Assembly: GCA_016934415.1 (NCBI GenBank)
Contig: JAFGSW010000001.1
Location: 1-54,925 of the forward strand
Length of the DNA: 54,925 bases
Source: Spirochaetales bacterium
GTDB lineage: Bacteria > Spirochaetota > Spirochaetia > SZUA-6 > RPPD01
Direction: 5' to 3'
Part shown: positions 43,141 through 52,029 of the stretch, piece after piece
Layout of the letters: the number at the start of each line of letters is the position of its first letter
Numbering within the stretch: position 1 is the stretch's first letter
The notes under the pieces: generated by a model
Told to the model about the DNA's origin: nothing
The model's database searches: none
Seen by the model: the letters and a program-made list of their open reading frames with translations, nothing else
Position numbers and translations under genes: made by a program

Positions 43141-43710
43141 ATGGCGAAAAAAGTCGGAGTCCTCGCGCTGCAGGGCGACTTCGAGCGGCACCTGGCCGCG
43201 CTTGACGAGTGCGGCGCCGAAGGGCGCGTGGTGCGCCTCCCCGCGGAGCTTGACGGCCTGGACGGCTTCGTCATTCCCGGCGGCGAGAGCACGACCATCG
43301 GCAAGCTCCTCGTCCGTTTCGGCCTGTTCGGCCCGCTCGCGGCGCTCCTCAAGGACGGCTTTCCCGTGTACGGGAGCTGCGCCGGACTCATCGTCCTGGC
43401 CGCCGAGATCGCGGGCTACGACCAGCCCGGTTTCCGCGTCTTCGACCTCGCCGTCGACCGCAACGCCTACGGCCCCCAGGTCGAAAGCTTCGAGGCCGAC
43501 CTGGACGCGCCCGCCCTCGGGCCCGAGCCGTTGCGCGCCGTCTTCATCCGCGCGCCCGTCGTCACCCGCGCCGGGAGCGGCGTGGAGGTGCTCGCCCGCT
43601 TCGAAGACCGGCCGGTCCTCGTGCGCCAGAGCCGCCTCCTCGGCTCCACCTTCCATCCCGAGCTCACCCCCGACCGGCGCGTGCACAACTACTTTTTGTC
43701 GATCCTCTAG
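43141..43710 (+). CDS. pdxT: Pyridoxal 5'-phosphate synthase, glutaminase subunit PdxT
   Basis: PdxT hydrolyses glutamine and channels ammonia to PdxS. The 189-residue class I glutaminase shows GVLALQGDFERH, PGGESTT (residues 46-52), nucleophile Cys in YGSCAGLI and catalytic His-Glu in STFHPELT. It is directly after pdxS. A CTACGGATG-type repeat begins 12 bases after its stop. Confidence 0.97.
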   Translation: MAKKVGVLALQGDFERHLAALDECGAEGRVVRLPAELDGLDGFVIPGGESTTIGKLLVRFGLFGPLAALLKDGFPVYGSCAGLIVLAAEIAGYDQPGFRVFDLAVDRNAYGPQVESFEADLDAPALGPEPLRAVFIRAPVVTRAGSGVEVLARFEDRPVLVRQSRLLGSTFHPELTPDRRVHNYFLSIL

Positions 43711-43721
43711 CCGAGGAATAA

Positions 43722-43908
43722 CTACGGATGTACGCGGATGGGCGCGGATAAGGAGAAGAGAGGAAAGAGGAGAAGCTAAGGAAACCAGGAAGATAAAAAG
43801 GAAAAAGAAAGAATTCGAATTTTCGAAAGTAGTTTAAAAACATTCCTTAAGAGTTTTTTTCTCTTGCCTTTATCCGTGTTCATCCGCGTCCTATCCGTAG
43901 TTTCTCTT
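43722..43908. repeat. Large inverted repeat after pdxT
   Basis: The left arm ACTACGGATGTACGCGGATG (continuing GGCGCGGATAAGG) faces a right arm TTTATCCGTGTTCATCCGCG, then TCCTATCCGTAGT (about 43869-43904). The inner flanks are purine-rich then pyrimidine-rich and include AAGGAAACCAGGAAG (43779-43793), linking the two repeat vocabularies. It fills the 259-bp gap before the M1 peptidase gene. Confidence 0.85.
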
Positions 43909-43969
43909 TTACGGGAAGCAAAACCCCGATTGACACCTTTACCCGCCGCCTCTATGATGATCTGGCCAT

Positions 43970-45424
43970 ATGGAACGAAAAATCATCATCCCGCCCGCCA
44001 TCTTTGTAATCGGTTTGTGGTTGTTCTTTTCCGGAGGCGCGGCCGCCTGCCTTTCCGGCCAGGAAACGGATTCGCACCGGCCGGACGTGTACCCGGAGTA
44101 CGAACTCAATATCGCGCTTGCCTTCGACAAACACGCGATCGGCGTGCATGAGAAAATGACGGTCGTCAACCGGACCCGCGCGACGTGGGAACGACTCGTC
44201 TTTTGCGTCACTCAGGCGGTGCATCCCTCCGTCTTCACGCTCGATCGGTTCGCCCTCTCCATTCAAAAGGAGGCGCAGACGGTGACGCCCTCGATCCGCA
44301 GGTCGATGCTCACGGTCGATCTGCCCCGCCCGGTCCGGCCCGGGGAGGAAGCGGAGGCCGAGATCGATTACCGGCTCAACGTGAGAAAGCTCGACCAATA
44401 TGAGATCCATCCGGCCGGCAATCTCGGGTACGGCGCGCACGTCCTCCAGGCCGGCGACTGTTTCGCCACGCTCACCCCCTTCGACCCGGACCGCGGGTTC
44501 CGCGAGTGGGAGTACGCGCCGGTCGGCGATCCGTACATTTATCCGCTCGCCGGCTACGACGTCCGCTTAAGCGCCGAGCCGGGCGTGACCGTCGCCGCCG
44601 CGGGGCTTGCGGAGCACAAGGGAAATGATTGGCGCTTCTCCCTGGAGCGGGCCCGCTCGTTCGCCTTCACGGCCAGCCGGTATTATGATGTCGCGCGCCG
44701 CTTGGTCGGCGATATCCCCGTCTCGTTCTACTACGTGAAGGGTTTCGAGCGCCAGGCGAAGGTCGTCCTGCAAACCGCGGCGGAAAGCCTCGACCTGTTC
44801 GGAAGTCTCTACGGGCCTTACCCGGGCAAAGAGCTCGTGATCGGCCAGAACGCCTACTCCTCGGCCATGGAGTATTCGAGTTTCATTACCGTTGCGCATA
44901 CGTACATACGGGACTACACCCCGGCCAAACCCCAGCTTCTCCTTTCGCTCGTCGCCCATGAGATCTCGCACCAGTGGTGGTACGATGCCGTCGGATCGGA
45001 CCAGGTGATGGAACCCTGGCTCGACGAGTCGCTCGCCAAGTACAGCGAGTACCTCTATTTTCGCGCCTATCGCCCGCCGCTCGCCGAATGGTGGGAGGCG
45101 AACATCGCGGTCCGGCGGCCGGACGACACGTTCATCGACGACTCAATCTACGACTTGGCGGACTCGACTCGCACCTACTCCCGCGTGATTTACGGCCTGG
45201 CGCCGGCTTTCCTGCGCGATCTTCGCAAGACGATCGGAGAGGATGAGTTCATTGCTTTTCTGCGCGATTATTACACATCCGGGGCCGGGCGTTTCATGAC
45301 CGCGGCCGATTTCTTCGACGTCCTCTCACGCCATACGGACGCCGACATCACGCCGCTCCTCCGCAACTATTTCCGCAAGCCGCCGAATATTATTGCGGAA
45401 AAACCGCAGGGAGACGGACTATGA
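43970..45424 (+). CDS. M1-family metallopeptidase, exported
   Basis: The 484-residue M1 (gluzincin) aminopeptidase-like protein has an N-terminal signal peptide or anchor (about 5-27). The zinc motif is HEISHQWW (H330, E331, H334) with third ligand E353 in WLDESLAKYSE. The exopeptidase motif normally GAMEN appears as SSAMEYSS (298-304), a variation that may alter the N-terminal-amine site. It probably trims peptides in the periplasm. The last 4 bases overlap the pgi start (ATGA), so the two are co-translated, an unusual pairing. Confidence 0.9.
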   Translation: MERKIIIPPAIFVIGLWLFFSGGAAACLSGQETDSHRPDVYPEYELNIALAFDKHAIGVHEKMTVVNRTRATWERLVFCVTQAVHPSVFTLDRFALSIQKEAQTVTPSIRRSMLTVDLPRPVRPGEEAEAEIDYRLNVRKLDQYEIHPAGNLGYGAHVLQAGDCFATLTPFDPDRGFREWEYAPVGDPYIYPLAGYDVRLSAEPGVTVAAAGLAEHKGNDWRFSLERARSFAFTASRYYDVARRLVGDIPVSFYYVKGFERQAKVVLQTAAESLDLFGSLYGPYPGKELVIGQNAYSSAMEYSSFITVAHTYIRDYTPAKPQLLLSLVAHEISHQWWYDAVGSDQVMEPWLDESLAKYSEYLYFRAYRPPLAEWWEANIAVRRPDDTFIDDSIYDLADSTRTYSRVIYGLAPAFLRDLRKTIGEDEFIAFLRDYYTSGAGRFMTAADFFDVLSRHTDADITPLLRNYFRKPPNIIAEKPQGDGL

Positions 45425-46923
45425 AGACCGATTTTGATAAAATCGATGCGAAGGCGAGGGAATTGGCCGAACGGCTCGGGCCCGTGACGTACAATTCCGA
45501 CGGCATGTTCGCGCCGACCGGCGGGGGTGCCACGGGGCCCTTCGCGACCGCGGAGACGCATCGGCGGGCGCTTGAGTCAGCGCATGCCAAGCTCGCCTAC
45601 CTTCTCGAGAGCCGGGACGAGTCCAAGACCGTCGACCCGCTCTCCTTTCTCGACCTGCGCGACGGCGGCGACGACCGGCGCGGGCTGCCGGGCAAGCCCG
45701 TCATGACGGGCTGGCTCGACTACGCGGCGCGCATTCTCGCCAAACCGGCCTTCCTGCGCGGGCTTTCGCAGGCGGGCGAAAAAATCCGGGCCGATTTCCA
45801 GGCGTTCGTCAGCATCGGCATCGGCGGTTCCTACACGGACGTCGAAGGAGTGATCACCGCGCTCAACCCGGCCGGCTCCCCCCTCCCGGTATATTATCTC
45901 GGGCAGCATCTCTCAACCGACGGCTACGCGCGCTTCTTCCGGGAAATGGAGGCGCTTTCCGGAAAGGCGGCCGTCACCGTCATCTCCAAGTCGGGGACCA
46001 CGGTGGAGCCGGCCATCGCCGCGCGCCTGGTGCTCGAAAGGCTTTCGTCCATGGGGAAGCTCGGCGCGGTCTTCGCCGTCACCGACCCCGCGCGCGGCGC
46101 CCTCCGCGAAACCGCGCGGGAGGAGGGCTACAATCCCCCCGCCTACATCACCCCCGAAATCGCGGAAGAGTTCTCCGTGGGCGAGGACATCGGCGGCCGC
46201 TTCTCGTGCATCACGCCCGCCGGCCTCTTCCCGTACGCGGCGGCCGGCGTCGCCGTCGATGAGCTCCTGTACGGCTACCATTACGGCGTCACCGCCGGCC
46301 GGGAGACCGCCGCGAACCAGGCCGCCCTGCGCTTCGCCGCCAACGAAGCCGGCGCCACCGATTTGGTGTTGGCCTACAACGTGTCGTCGCTCCGCGGCAA
46401 GATCCTGGCTTTCCGGCAGCTCTGGCCCGAGAGCACGGGCAAGGACGGCAAGGGCCTCAATGTCATGGAGGAATTCTACACGTCGGACGCCCACTCCAAC
46501 GGCCAGCTCATCGCCTCCGGCACGCGCAACATAATGGAAGTCTTTTTTTTCACGGGCGAATCTCCCGCCGATTTTCCCATTCCGCGCTCCGCGCACGACC
46601 GCGACCGTCTCAACGCCGTGGCGGGGGGCCTCACCGTGCACGACGTCAACAACCGGTTCATGGGCGCCCTGCTCCTCGACCACAGGCGCTCGGGCGTGCC
46701 CGTCACCGCCGTGCGCCTGCCCCGCGTGACGGCCTTCCACCTCGGCATGCTCTCGGGCGTCGAACAGCTCGCCACCGCGGTTTTCGGCCTCATGTCGGGC
46801 GTCAACCCGGTCAACCAGCCCGGCGTCCAGGGCTACAAGGAGATCGCCCAGGGACTGCTGGGCCTGAAGGGGACGGGGGCGCAGGACAAGGCGATGGGGG
46901 AGCTCCGGGCTTTCGGGCTTTGA
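45421..46923 (+). CDS. pgi: Glucose-6-phosphate isomerase
   Basis: Pgi interconverts glucose 6-phosphate and fructose 6-phosphate in glycolysis and gluconeogenesis. SIGIGGSYTDVEGV is the substrate loop, VISKSGTTVEPAI the phosphate-binding SIS motif, and GTRNIMEVFFF and QPGVQGYKEIAQ complete the pattern. The 500-residue length is within the range for bacterial forms. It supplies hexose phosphate for the alpha-glucan metabolism encoded elsewhere in the window. Confidence 0.95.
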   Translation: MKTDFDKIDAKARELAERLGPVTYNSDGMFAPTGGGATGPFATAETHRRALESAHAKLAYLLESRDESKTVDPLSFLDLRDGGDDRRGLPGKPVMTGWLDYAARILAKPAFLRGLSQAGEKIRADFQAFVSIGIGGSYTDVEGVITALNPAGSPLPVYYLGQHLSTDGYARFFREMEALSGKAAVTVISKSGTTVEPAIAARLVLERLSSMGKLGAVFAVTDPARGALRETAREEGYNPPAYITPEIAEEFSVGEDIGGRFSCITPAGLFPYAAAGVAVDELLYGYHYGVTAGRETAANQAALRFAANEAGATDLVLAYNVSSLRGKILAFRQLWPESTGKDGKGLNVMEEFYTSDAHSNGQLIASGTRNIMEVFFFTGESPADFPIPRSAHDRDRLNAVAGGLTVHDVNNRFMGALLLDHRRSGVPVTAVRLPRVTAFHLGMLSGVEQLATAVFGLMSGVNPVNQPGVQGYKEIAQGLLGLKGTGAQDKAMGELRAFGL

Positions 46924-46989
46924 TCGCGGGGGGAGGGAACCACCGGTGGCACCGATGGGTATCTCACAACGCAGTTTCCAGTGACCGAT

Positions 46990-47065
46990 CACACCGATGA
47001 AGAAAAAGAAGGGCTACGGATAGGACGCGGATGAAGAAAAGAAGGGCTATGGATGGGGATGAGGA
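46990..47065 (+). repeat. Tandem CTACGGAT repeats after pgi
   Basis: CACACCGATGAAGAAAAAGA is followed by GGGCTACGGATAGGACGCGG and GGGCTATGGATGGGGATGAGG in direct order, downstream of the pgi 3' end. A paired opposite arm lies at 47771-47856 beyond the NUDIX gene. The 246-bp gap to 47169 has no other feature. Confidence 0.8.
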
Positions 47066-47169
47066 GTTAATAATGAAGCCAGGTAACCAAGGAAAAAGAA
47101 AAAAATGATTAAAAAAAGTATCGGTTATTGCTTCGACAGTTGCAATGACACTTCACGTTTACACCGCAA

Positions 47170-47649
47170 TTATTCATCGTAATGAATGATATGCTCCATA
47201 TGTTCGGGCAGATGATGTAGTTTTTCCTTCAGAAAAGACGGGTATAATTCAATACTCTTCGTTTGACTCAAGGGAAACCAGCGAAAGATCAGATCGGTCC
47301 CCTTTTCAGATCCGACAAATTCTTCTTCACTGAACATTTTCGTTTCCTTTGGAAAAATCACGTTATAAATAACGGAAATCTCATGGAACTGTTCGTTTTC
47401 AAAGGAAAAGAAATTTTCAACAAAAAATAAAGCGCGTTCGATGGTGACGTCGACATTGATTTCCTCTTTATATTCCCTCACAAGGGCGCTTTTTGTATCT
47501 TCTAAAATCTCGCATCTGCCGCCGGGCAGCGCCCAAAAATCGTCTTTCATCATTCTGTGCAGAAGGACTTTCTTGTCATACAGAGTGACGCCGGCGATTC
47601 TGAAATTGAATCTTTTTTTGTTGTCTATTGTGAAGCTTATCATGTCCAT
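47170..47649 (-). CDS. NUDIX hydrolase
   Basis: The 159-residue protein has the Nudix box around GRCEILEDTKSALVREYKEE, with the final conserved Gly replaced by Asn (EEINV). It hydrolyses a nucleoside-diphosphate-linked substrate; which one is unknown. Its DNA is clearly AT-richer, and its codon use unlike neighbours, and it sits between two arms of dispersed repeats. This suggests recent acquisition. No linked genes explain its role. Confidence 0.85.
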   Translation of the reverse strand: MDMISFTIDNKKRFNFRIAGVTLYDKKVLLHRMMKDDFWALPGGRCEILEDTKSALVREYKEEINVDVTIERALFFVENFFSFENEQFHEISVIYNVIFPKETKMFSEEEFVGSEKGTDLIFRWFPLSQTKSIELYPSFLKEKLHHLPEHMEHIIHYDE

Positions 47650-47770
47650 TCCTTTTATATCGAAACTGAATGTGGCCGTTTGGATTCAATACATCATGGG
47701 CGAATATATGATATGAAATACCATCGTTTTTTCTTTTGTTTCCCCGTCTGCGTCATCCGGAGCATTATTC

Positions 47771-47856
47771 TTTTCTACTCCTCTTCTTATCCGCGTCCCA
47801 TCCGTAGTTTCTCTTCTCTTTTATCCGTGTAATCCGTTCTTATCAGTGTTATCAGT
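47771..47856 (-). repeat. Dispersed CTACGGATG-type repeats
   Basis: On the plus strand TTATCCGCGTCCCATCCGTA (then GTTTC), TTATCCGTGTAATCCGTTC and TTATCAGTGTTATCAGTGT stand in a row, immediately beside the 3' end of the minus-strand gene ending at 47860. Read along that transcript they appear as CGGATTACACGG, then CTACGGATGGGACGCGG. Confidence 0.85.
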
Positions 47857-47859
47857 GTT

Positions 47860-48735
47860 TTACTTCGCAGTCTCGATCGTCTTCAGGAGCTTTCTCGCCT
47901 GGGTGCCGAAGGAGTCGAAGGGCGGGGTGTTGATGACCTGCTTCAGGTAGACGGCGGCCTTGGCGTTGTTTTTTAGGGCGATGTAGTTCTTGCCGAGATA
48001 GAGGAGGGCGGATTTATAGCTCAGATTGTGGGGGGCCTTGGCGATGAAGGCCTTGTAATAGCCGTTGGATTTTTCGTACCGGCCGGCGGCGGCGTGGCAT
48101 TGGCCGAGCTGGAAGAGGGCGTCGTCGAGGTAGCGGCGCCAGCTTTCCTTCTTGAGGCGGGTGAGCTTGATGAGCGATTCGAAGACGGCGATCGCCTCGG
48201 GCAGATTGTTGGCCGAAATCGCGGACAAGCCGTCGTAGAACCGCTTCTCCACGTCCATGTCCGGGGCGGCGGCGGGCGCTTCGCCCGGCGTGCGGGCCGC
48301 CGCCGCCTTTTTTTGAGCCGCGCCACGGGCGGGAGACGATCCCGCATGCGGCTGGCGCGCCGATTTCGCGGCGCTTGCTGCCGGGAGGAGCCGTTCGATT
48401 TCCGCTATGAGTTTTTTATAGTCGACGGGGAGGGTTATGGTCGAGTCGACGCTGTAAGCTTTCGCCTGCTTCAAATCGAGCACGTCTTTCGGATTGTGGA
48501 GAACGATGATCGGAATCCGGTCGAAACGGGAGCGGATTTTTCCGATGGCCTCGACGCCGTTCAGGGTGCGCAGGGAAATGTTGGCGATGACGAGCTCGAT
48601 GGTCTCGGATGTGAGCTTGCGCACCGCCTCGACCCCGCCCAGGGCTTCAATGACCCTGTAGCGGGCGGCGAGGCCCTTCTTCCAGGAGTGGAGGAGGGGG
48701 CTGTTGTTGTCGATGACGAGAAGCTTTGCCGGCAT
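47860..48735 (-). CDS. Pseudo-receiver domain plus TPR protein
   Basis: Residues 1-115 have the response-regulator receiver fold (KLLVIDNNSPLLHSW, then ELVIANISLRTLNGVEAIGKI). The phosphoacceptor Asp is Asn (N52 in ANISL) and the conserved Lys near the end is replaced (ITLPVDYKK). It therefore cannot be phosphorylated in the usual way. An Ala/Pro-rich linker leads to TPR-like helices from about residue 160 (ALFQLGQCHAAAGRYEKSNGYY split across repeats) that bind proteins. ATG 48735 (MPAKLLVID) has AAGGAT 9 bases upstream; an in-frame ATG at 48780 only adds an unlikely tail. It is probably a scaffold. Confidence 0.8.
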   Translation of the reverse strand: MPAKLLVIDNNSPLLHSWKKGLAARYRVIEALGGVEAVRKLTSETIELVIANISLRTLNGVEAIGKIRSRFDRIPIIVLHNPKDVLDLKQAKAYSVDSTITLPVDYKKLIAEIERLLPAASAAKSARQPHAGSSPARGAAQKKAAAARTPGEAPAAAPDMDVEKRFYDGLSAISANNLPEAIAVFESLIKLTRLKKESWRRYLDDALFQLGQCHAAAGRYEKSNGYYKAFIAKAPHNLSYKSALLYLGKNYIALKNNAKAAVYLKQVINTPPFDSFGTQARKLLKTIETAK

Positions 48736-48825
48736 ATATGATATCCTTACAATTATCGTAAATTTCATTGAAATAGACAAATAAGTTTTTCACGTAGGAA
48801 ATTTTCCCGCGGGCGTCGCGGGCGA

Positions 48826-49239
48826 TTATTTTTGAAGCGGCACTTTTTGCCCCCGTTCGTCCACCGAGACGAACGTGATGGTCGTGAAAAACACTTCTTT
48901 TTCCGATAAAGCGCCGGGCGGTTGACCGAACACCCTCACCTCATAGGTGGCGGCCGTCGTCCCCTGCCGGATTTTTTTCACTTCGAAGCGGAGGATGGAG
49001 CCGTTGGCGATCTGGGTCTTGAAATCGATCCGGTCCAGGGCCCGCGTCACGAGGCGGCGGCCCGGAAATTCGCGGGAGGCGGCGAGCCAGGCGCATTCGT
49101 CGACCCACTTCAGGAGCTGGCCGCCGAAGAGGTACCCGTAATGGTTGAGATGTTCCGGCCTGACCAGCGTAAAAGTTTCCACAATCACCCCGCCGATTTG
49201 AAATGCGGTGATTCTATGGGGTGTCGGCTTGTCTGTCAA
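48826..49239 (-). CDS. Acyl-CoA thioesterase (hotdog fold)
   Basis: The 137-residue single hotdog domain matches the YciA/BACH-type acyl-CoA hydrolases. The motif LVRPEHLNHYGYLFGGQLLKWVDE is split at 22-45, with catalytic-site HYGYLFGG and the acidic residue in WVDE. It releases CoA from acyl-CoA in the cytosol; chain-length preference is unknown. It is divergent from the following ABC exporter, separated by a repeat module. Confidence 0.9.
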   Translation of the reverse strand: MTDKPTPHRITAFQIGGVIVETFTLVRPEHLNHYGYLFGGQLLKWVDECAWLAASREFPGRRLVTRALDRIDFKTQIANGSILRFEVKKIRQGTTAATYEVRVFGQPPGALSEKEVFFTTITFVSVDERGQKVPLQK

Positions 49240-49261
49240 GGCATGAATTCCTCAGCCTATA

Positions 49262-49392
49262 AAGAGGAGGAAGTTATCAGGAAATCAGGAAAGACAGGAA
49301 ACCGGGAAAAGATGAAGAGAAAAATGAAAGCTAAATCTTAAAAGGCTTTTTTGTTTCATTCCTGGGTTCCTGGCTTCCTTATAAATTCTTTC
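49262..49392. repeat. CCAGG/CAGGAAA inverted module in a divergent gap
   Basis: The left arm GTTATCAGGAAATCAGGAAA (about 49274) and GACAGGAAACCGGGAAAAG face a right arm TTTCATTCCTGGGTTCCTGG then CTTCCTTATAAATTCTTTC (to 49392). The right end (TTCCTTATAAATTC) is identical to that at 42066-42079. The module fills the gap between the divergent thioesterase and ABC genes. Confidence 0.75.
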
Positions 49393-49473
49393 ATGAGATT
49401 CATCTGGAGGCGTCATTGTGGGGATGATAGCCGACCTTGATCGACCCGATCTCTTCCATTAAGATGATTCACC

Positions 49474-50220
49474 ATGAAGAAAACCGATTCCGCGCCGGGC
49501 ATCGAGCTGATCGAGGTGACGAAGGTCTTCGAGCGGGACGGGGCCCGGGTCGTGGACCAGGTGAGCCTCTCGGTCGGGCGGGGAGAGATCTGCGGGCTCA
49601 TCGGGCCGAACGGGGCGGGGAAAACCACGCTCTTGAAGCTCGCCGCGGGCCTGCTCCGTCCCTCGTCGGGACGGGTGTTCCTGCGGGGAGTGCCCCTGGC
49701 CGAGGAGCCGCTCAAGGCGAAGAAACTCCTGGGCTATGCCGCCGCCGAGCCGCTCCTCATCGAGCGGATGACCGCCGGCCGGCACCTCGCTTTCATCGCC
49801 CGGGCCTTCGGCCTCGGGAGGGAGGCGGGCGGGCGCATTATGGCGCTTGCCGAAGAGCTCGGCTTTCGCGAAGCGCTGCGGGAACCGGCGGGCGAGTGTC
49901 CGCCGGGCGTGCGGCGGAACGTGTCGCTGGCGTCGGTGTTTCTCCACGATCCGGAAGTCCTCATCCTGGACGAGCCGTGGGCCGACCTGGACCCGCGCGC
50001 CGCGGGACTCGTCAGGCAGAAGCTGAAGGACGCGGCGGCCCGCGGCCGAACGGTGCTCTTTTCGACCTATTTCCTCGACATCGCCCGGAAAACGGCCGGG
50101 CGCCTGGCGGTGATGCGGCGGGGCACGCTGGCGGCATCCGGTTCCCTGGCGGCGCTGCGCCGGCAGTGCGGCCGGAAGGGCGCTCCCCTGGAGACGGTGT
50201 TCACGGAGCTCACCAGATGA
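49474..50220 (+). CDS. ABC transporter ATPase with degenerate signature
   Basis: The 248-residue ATPase has Walker A GPNGAGKTTLLK and Walker B VLILDEPWADLDP. The ABC signature (usually LSGGQ) reads CPPGVRRN and the Q-loop Gln appears as Ala (GYAAAEPLL). These changes are unusual and may alter the ATP cycle. The downstream membrane gene overlaps by 4 bases, so it forms an exporter pair. The substrate is not evident. The alternative minus-overlap frame through this region is an artefact of high GC. Confidence 0.88.
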   Translation: MKKTDSAPGIELIEVTKVFERDGARVVDQVSLSVGRGEICGLIGPNGAGKTTLLKLAAGLLRPSSGRVFLRGVPLAEEPLKAKKLLGYAAAEPLLIERMTAGRHLAFIARAFGLGREAGGRIMALAEELGFREALREPAGECPPGVRRNVSLASVFLHDPEVLILDEPWADLDPRAAGLVRQKLKDAAARGRTVLFSTYFLDIARKTAGRLAVMRRGTLAASGSLAALRRQCGRKGAPLETVFTELTR

Positions 50221-51869
50221 GATTCCTGCGGCTCGTCGGAACGCTCTTCATCGCCGCCCTGGATTCGGACCGGTACGGGCCGGTCGGCCGGGCGCGCCGC
50301 CGCCGGCCGGATTTGAATTTTCGTCTGCCCGCCCTCGCCGTTCTCGCCATTGTCCTGACCCTCTCCTGGTTTCTTCTCCTGTCGTTCTACTCACGCGTCA
50401 TCGACATCGGCCACCAGCTCATGCGCCGGCCGGACGCCGTTTTCTTCGCCGCCGCGCTCGTGGGGTGGCTTGTTCTTTTTTTCGCCGCCCTGCCGGCGGC
50501 CCGCTCGCTTTTTCTCGATCCCGTCGCCAATGATCTTTTCCGATCGCTGCCGTTTCATCCGACGGGACTGTCCCTGGTCCGCTTCGCCGCCCTCTGGCTC
50601 CTGCTCGTGCCGGTCGAGCTCTTCGTCTTTCTCCCCGCCCTCACGGGCTATCTCCGGGCCGCGGCCTTCGACGGAAGCGTGCTGTTGGGATGCGTCGTGA
50701 GCGTTGCGCTGGTTCCGGCGGCTCCCGCCGCGCTCGCCGTCGCCCTGGTGACGGCGCTGCGCCGTGTGCCCGGCTATCCGCGCCGGGCCGCGCCCGTCGA
50801 AGCCGCCGGCGCGGCGGCCGCCGTGCTCCTCCTGGCGGCGGTTCAGGTCGCGCTTCAGAGCTCTCTGGCCGGCTACACCCGCATCGGCGGGCTGCCGTTT
50901 CAGGCGCAGGCCGCCCTGTTCCTGGGAAATCTCATGTCGGCGATCCCTCCCGCGGCCTGGACGGCCGAAGCGTTCCGTCCCGGTTCGGAGATCGTCTCGG
51001 CGCTCCTCTTTCTCGGATTCGCGCTCGTCCCCGCGGCCGCGGCCGTCTGGCTGGCGGCGCGCGCCTTTCGGGCGGACGCCGGGGTCGTACGGCGCGCGGT
51101 TCGCGCACCCACGCGGGCGGGGAGGCCTCCCGTTGTCCGGGGCGGCGCTCTTCAGTCCCTCCTCCTACGCGAGGCCTCGCTGCTCCGCTCCGGTCCGGGA
51201 CTGGCCGCCGAGGCGGCCCTCCGGCTCCTCGCTCTGCCGGCTTTCCTCCTTTTATACGCGCTCGCGGGTCCGCGGGAGGCGACCGCGGCGCTTTCCGGCT
51301 TCATCTCCTCCTCCCGCTGGGCCGCCCTGGCCGCCATCGGCCTCACGCTCTTTCTCGTCGATGCCTCTTTTCTGGCCGCGACCGCGGTCTCGCGTGAAAG
51401 CCGGTTTCTCGGGCTGAGCCTCACGCTTCCGATCGACGGCGCCCTCCAGATCAAGGCGAAATTCTATTTTTTGCTGCTGTTGTCCCTCCCCCCCGCGGCG
51501 CTGGCGATGTCGCTTGTCTACGTCGTCTTTCGCGTGCCGGCGGAAACGCTCGTCTGCGCCGTACCGGGCGCGGCCGCTTATTTCGTCCTGTCGGTCACCG
51601 GCGGCCTTTTCCTCGACCTGCGGCGGCCGGGAACCGCCCCGCCGGGCCGCTTTATCCGGCAGACGCCGTCCACCGTGCTCGCCGCGGCCGCCGGGGCGGC
51701 GGCCCTCGCCGTACTCGGGTTCGTCGCCGGCGGGGCGCTTGAGGCGGGCATGAGCCCTCTCGCCGCCGGTTTCCTGGTCGTCGTCGTCCTGGCCGCGGTC
51801 GACATGGCGATCGTGCCGCGGCTGTTCCGCTACGCCCGGCGGCGCTACGCGGGCGGGCTCGAGGCGTGA
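50217..51869 (+). CDS. Large multi-pass ABC permease-like membrane protein
   Basis: The 550-residue protein begins MRFLRLVGTLFIAALDSDRYG and has about 12-14 hydrophobic segments rich in Ala, Val and Leu, with basic loops. It is the likely membrane partner of the ATPase encoded upstream (4-base ATGA overlap). No transporter subfamily is recognised with confidence; it is ABC-2-like. The frame is also open upstream across the ATPase gene, but that reading is unrelated to any family and ATG 50217 is the proper start. Confidence 0.75.
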   Translation: MRFLRLVGTLFIAALDSDRYGPVGRARRRRPDLNFRLPALAVLAIVLTLSWFLLLSFYSRVIDIGHQLMRRPDAVFFAAALVGWLVLFFAALPAARSLFLDPVANDLFRSLPFHPTGLSLVRFAALWLLLVPVELFVFLPALTGYLRAAAFDGSVLLGCVVSVALVPAAPAALAVALVTALRRVPGYPRRAAPVEAAGAAAAVLLLAAVQVALQSSLAGYTRIGGLPFQAQAALFLGNLMSAIPPAAWTAEAFRPGSEIVSALLFLGFALVPAAAAVWLAARAFRADAGVVRRAVRAPTRAGRPPVVRGGALQSLLLREASLLRSGPGLAAEAALRLLALPAFLLLYALAGPREATAALSGFISSSRWAALAAIGLTLFLVDASFLAATAVSRESRFLGLSLTLPIDGALQIKAKFYFLLLLSLPPAALAMSLVYVVFRVPAETLVCAVPGAAAYFVLSVTGGLFLDLRRPGTAPPGRFIRQTPSTVLAAAAGAAALAVLGFVAGGALEAGMSPLAAGFLVVVVLAAVDMAIVPRLFRYARRRYAGGLEA

Positions 51870-51884
51870 AGGAGAACGAGAGAG

Positions 51885-51965
51885 AACCACGGATAACTCG
51901 GATTACACGGATGAAGAGAAGAGAAGAAAGCTACGGATGAACGCGGATAAACGCGGATGAAGAGA
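51885..51965 (+). repeat. Dispersed CTACGGATG-type repeats after an operon end
   Basis: AACCACGGATAACTCGGATT, ACACGGATGAAGAG, CTACGGATGAACGCGGATAA and ACGCGGATGAAGAG follow in direct order just beyond the ABC permease stop, in a purine-rich context. There is no opposite arm before the lipoprotein gene. Confidence 0.85.
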
Positions 51966-52029
51966 AGAAAATTGGGAACCGGAATATAGAGAAAAAGAAA
52001 AACTGAAGGGAAACGCCGGAGGTAATATT

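Noticed and set aside
49437..50216. Extension of the ABC permease gene upstream across the ATPase gene
   Set aside because: The frame is open only because of high GC; its translation is Arg/Gly-rich without homology, and the ATPase in the other frame has all Walker motifs.
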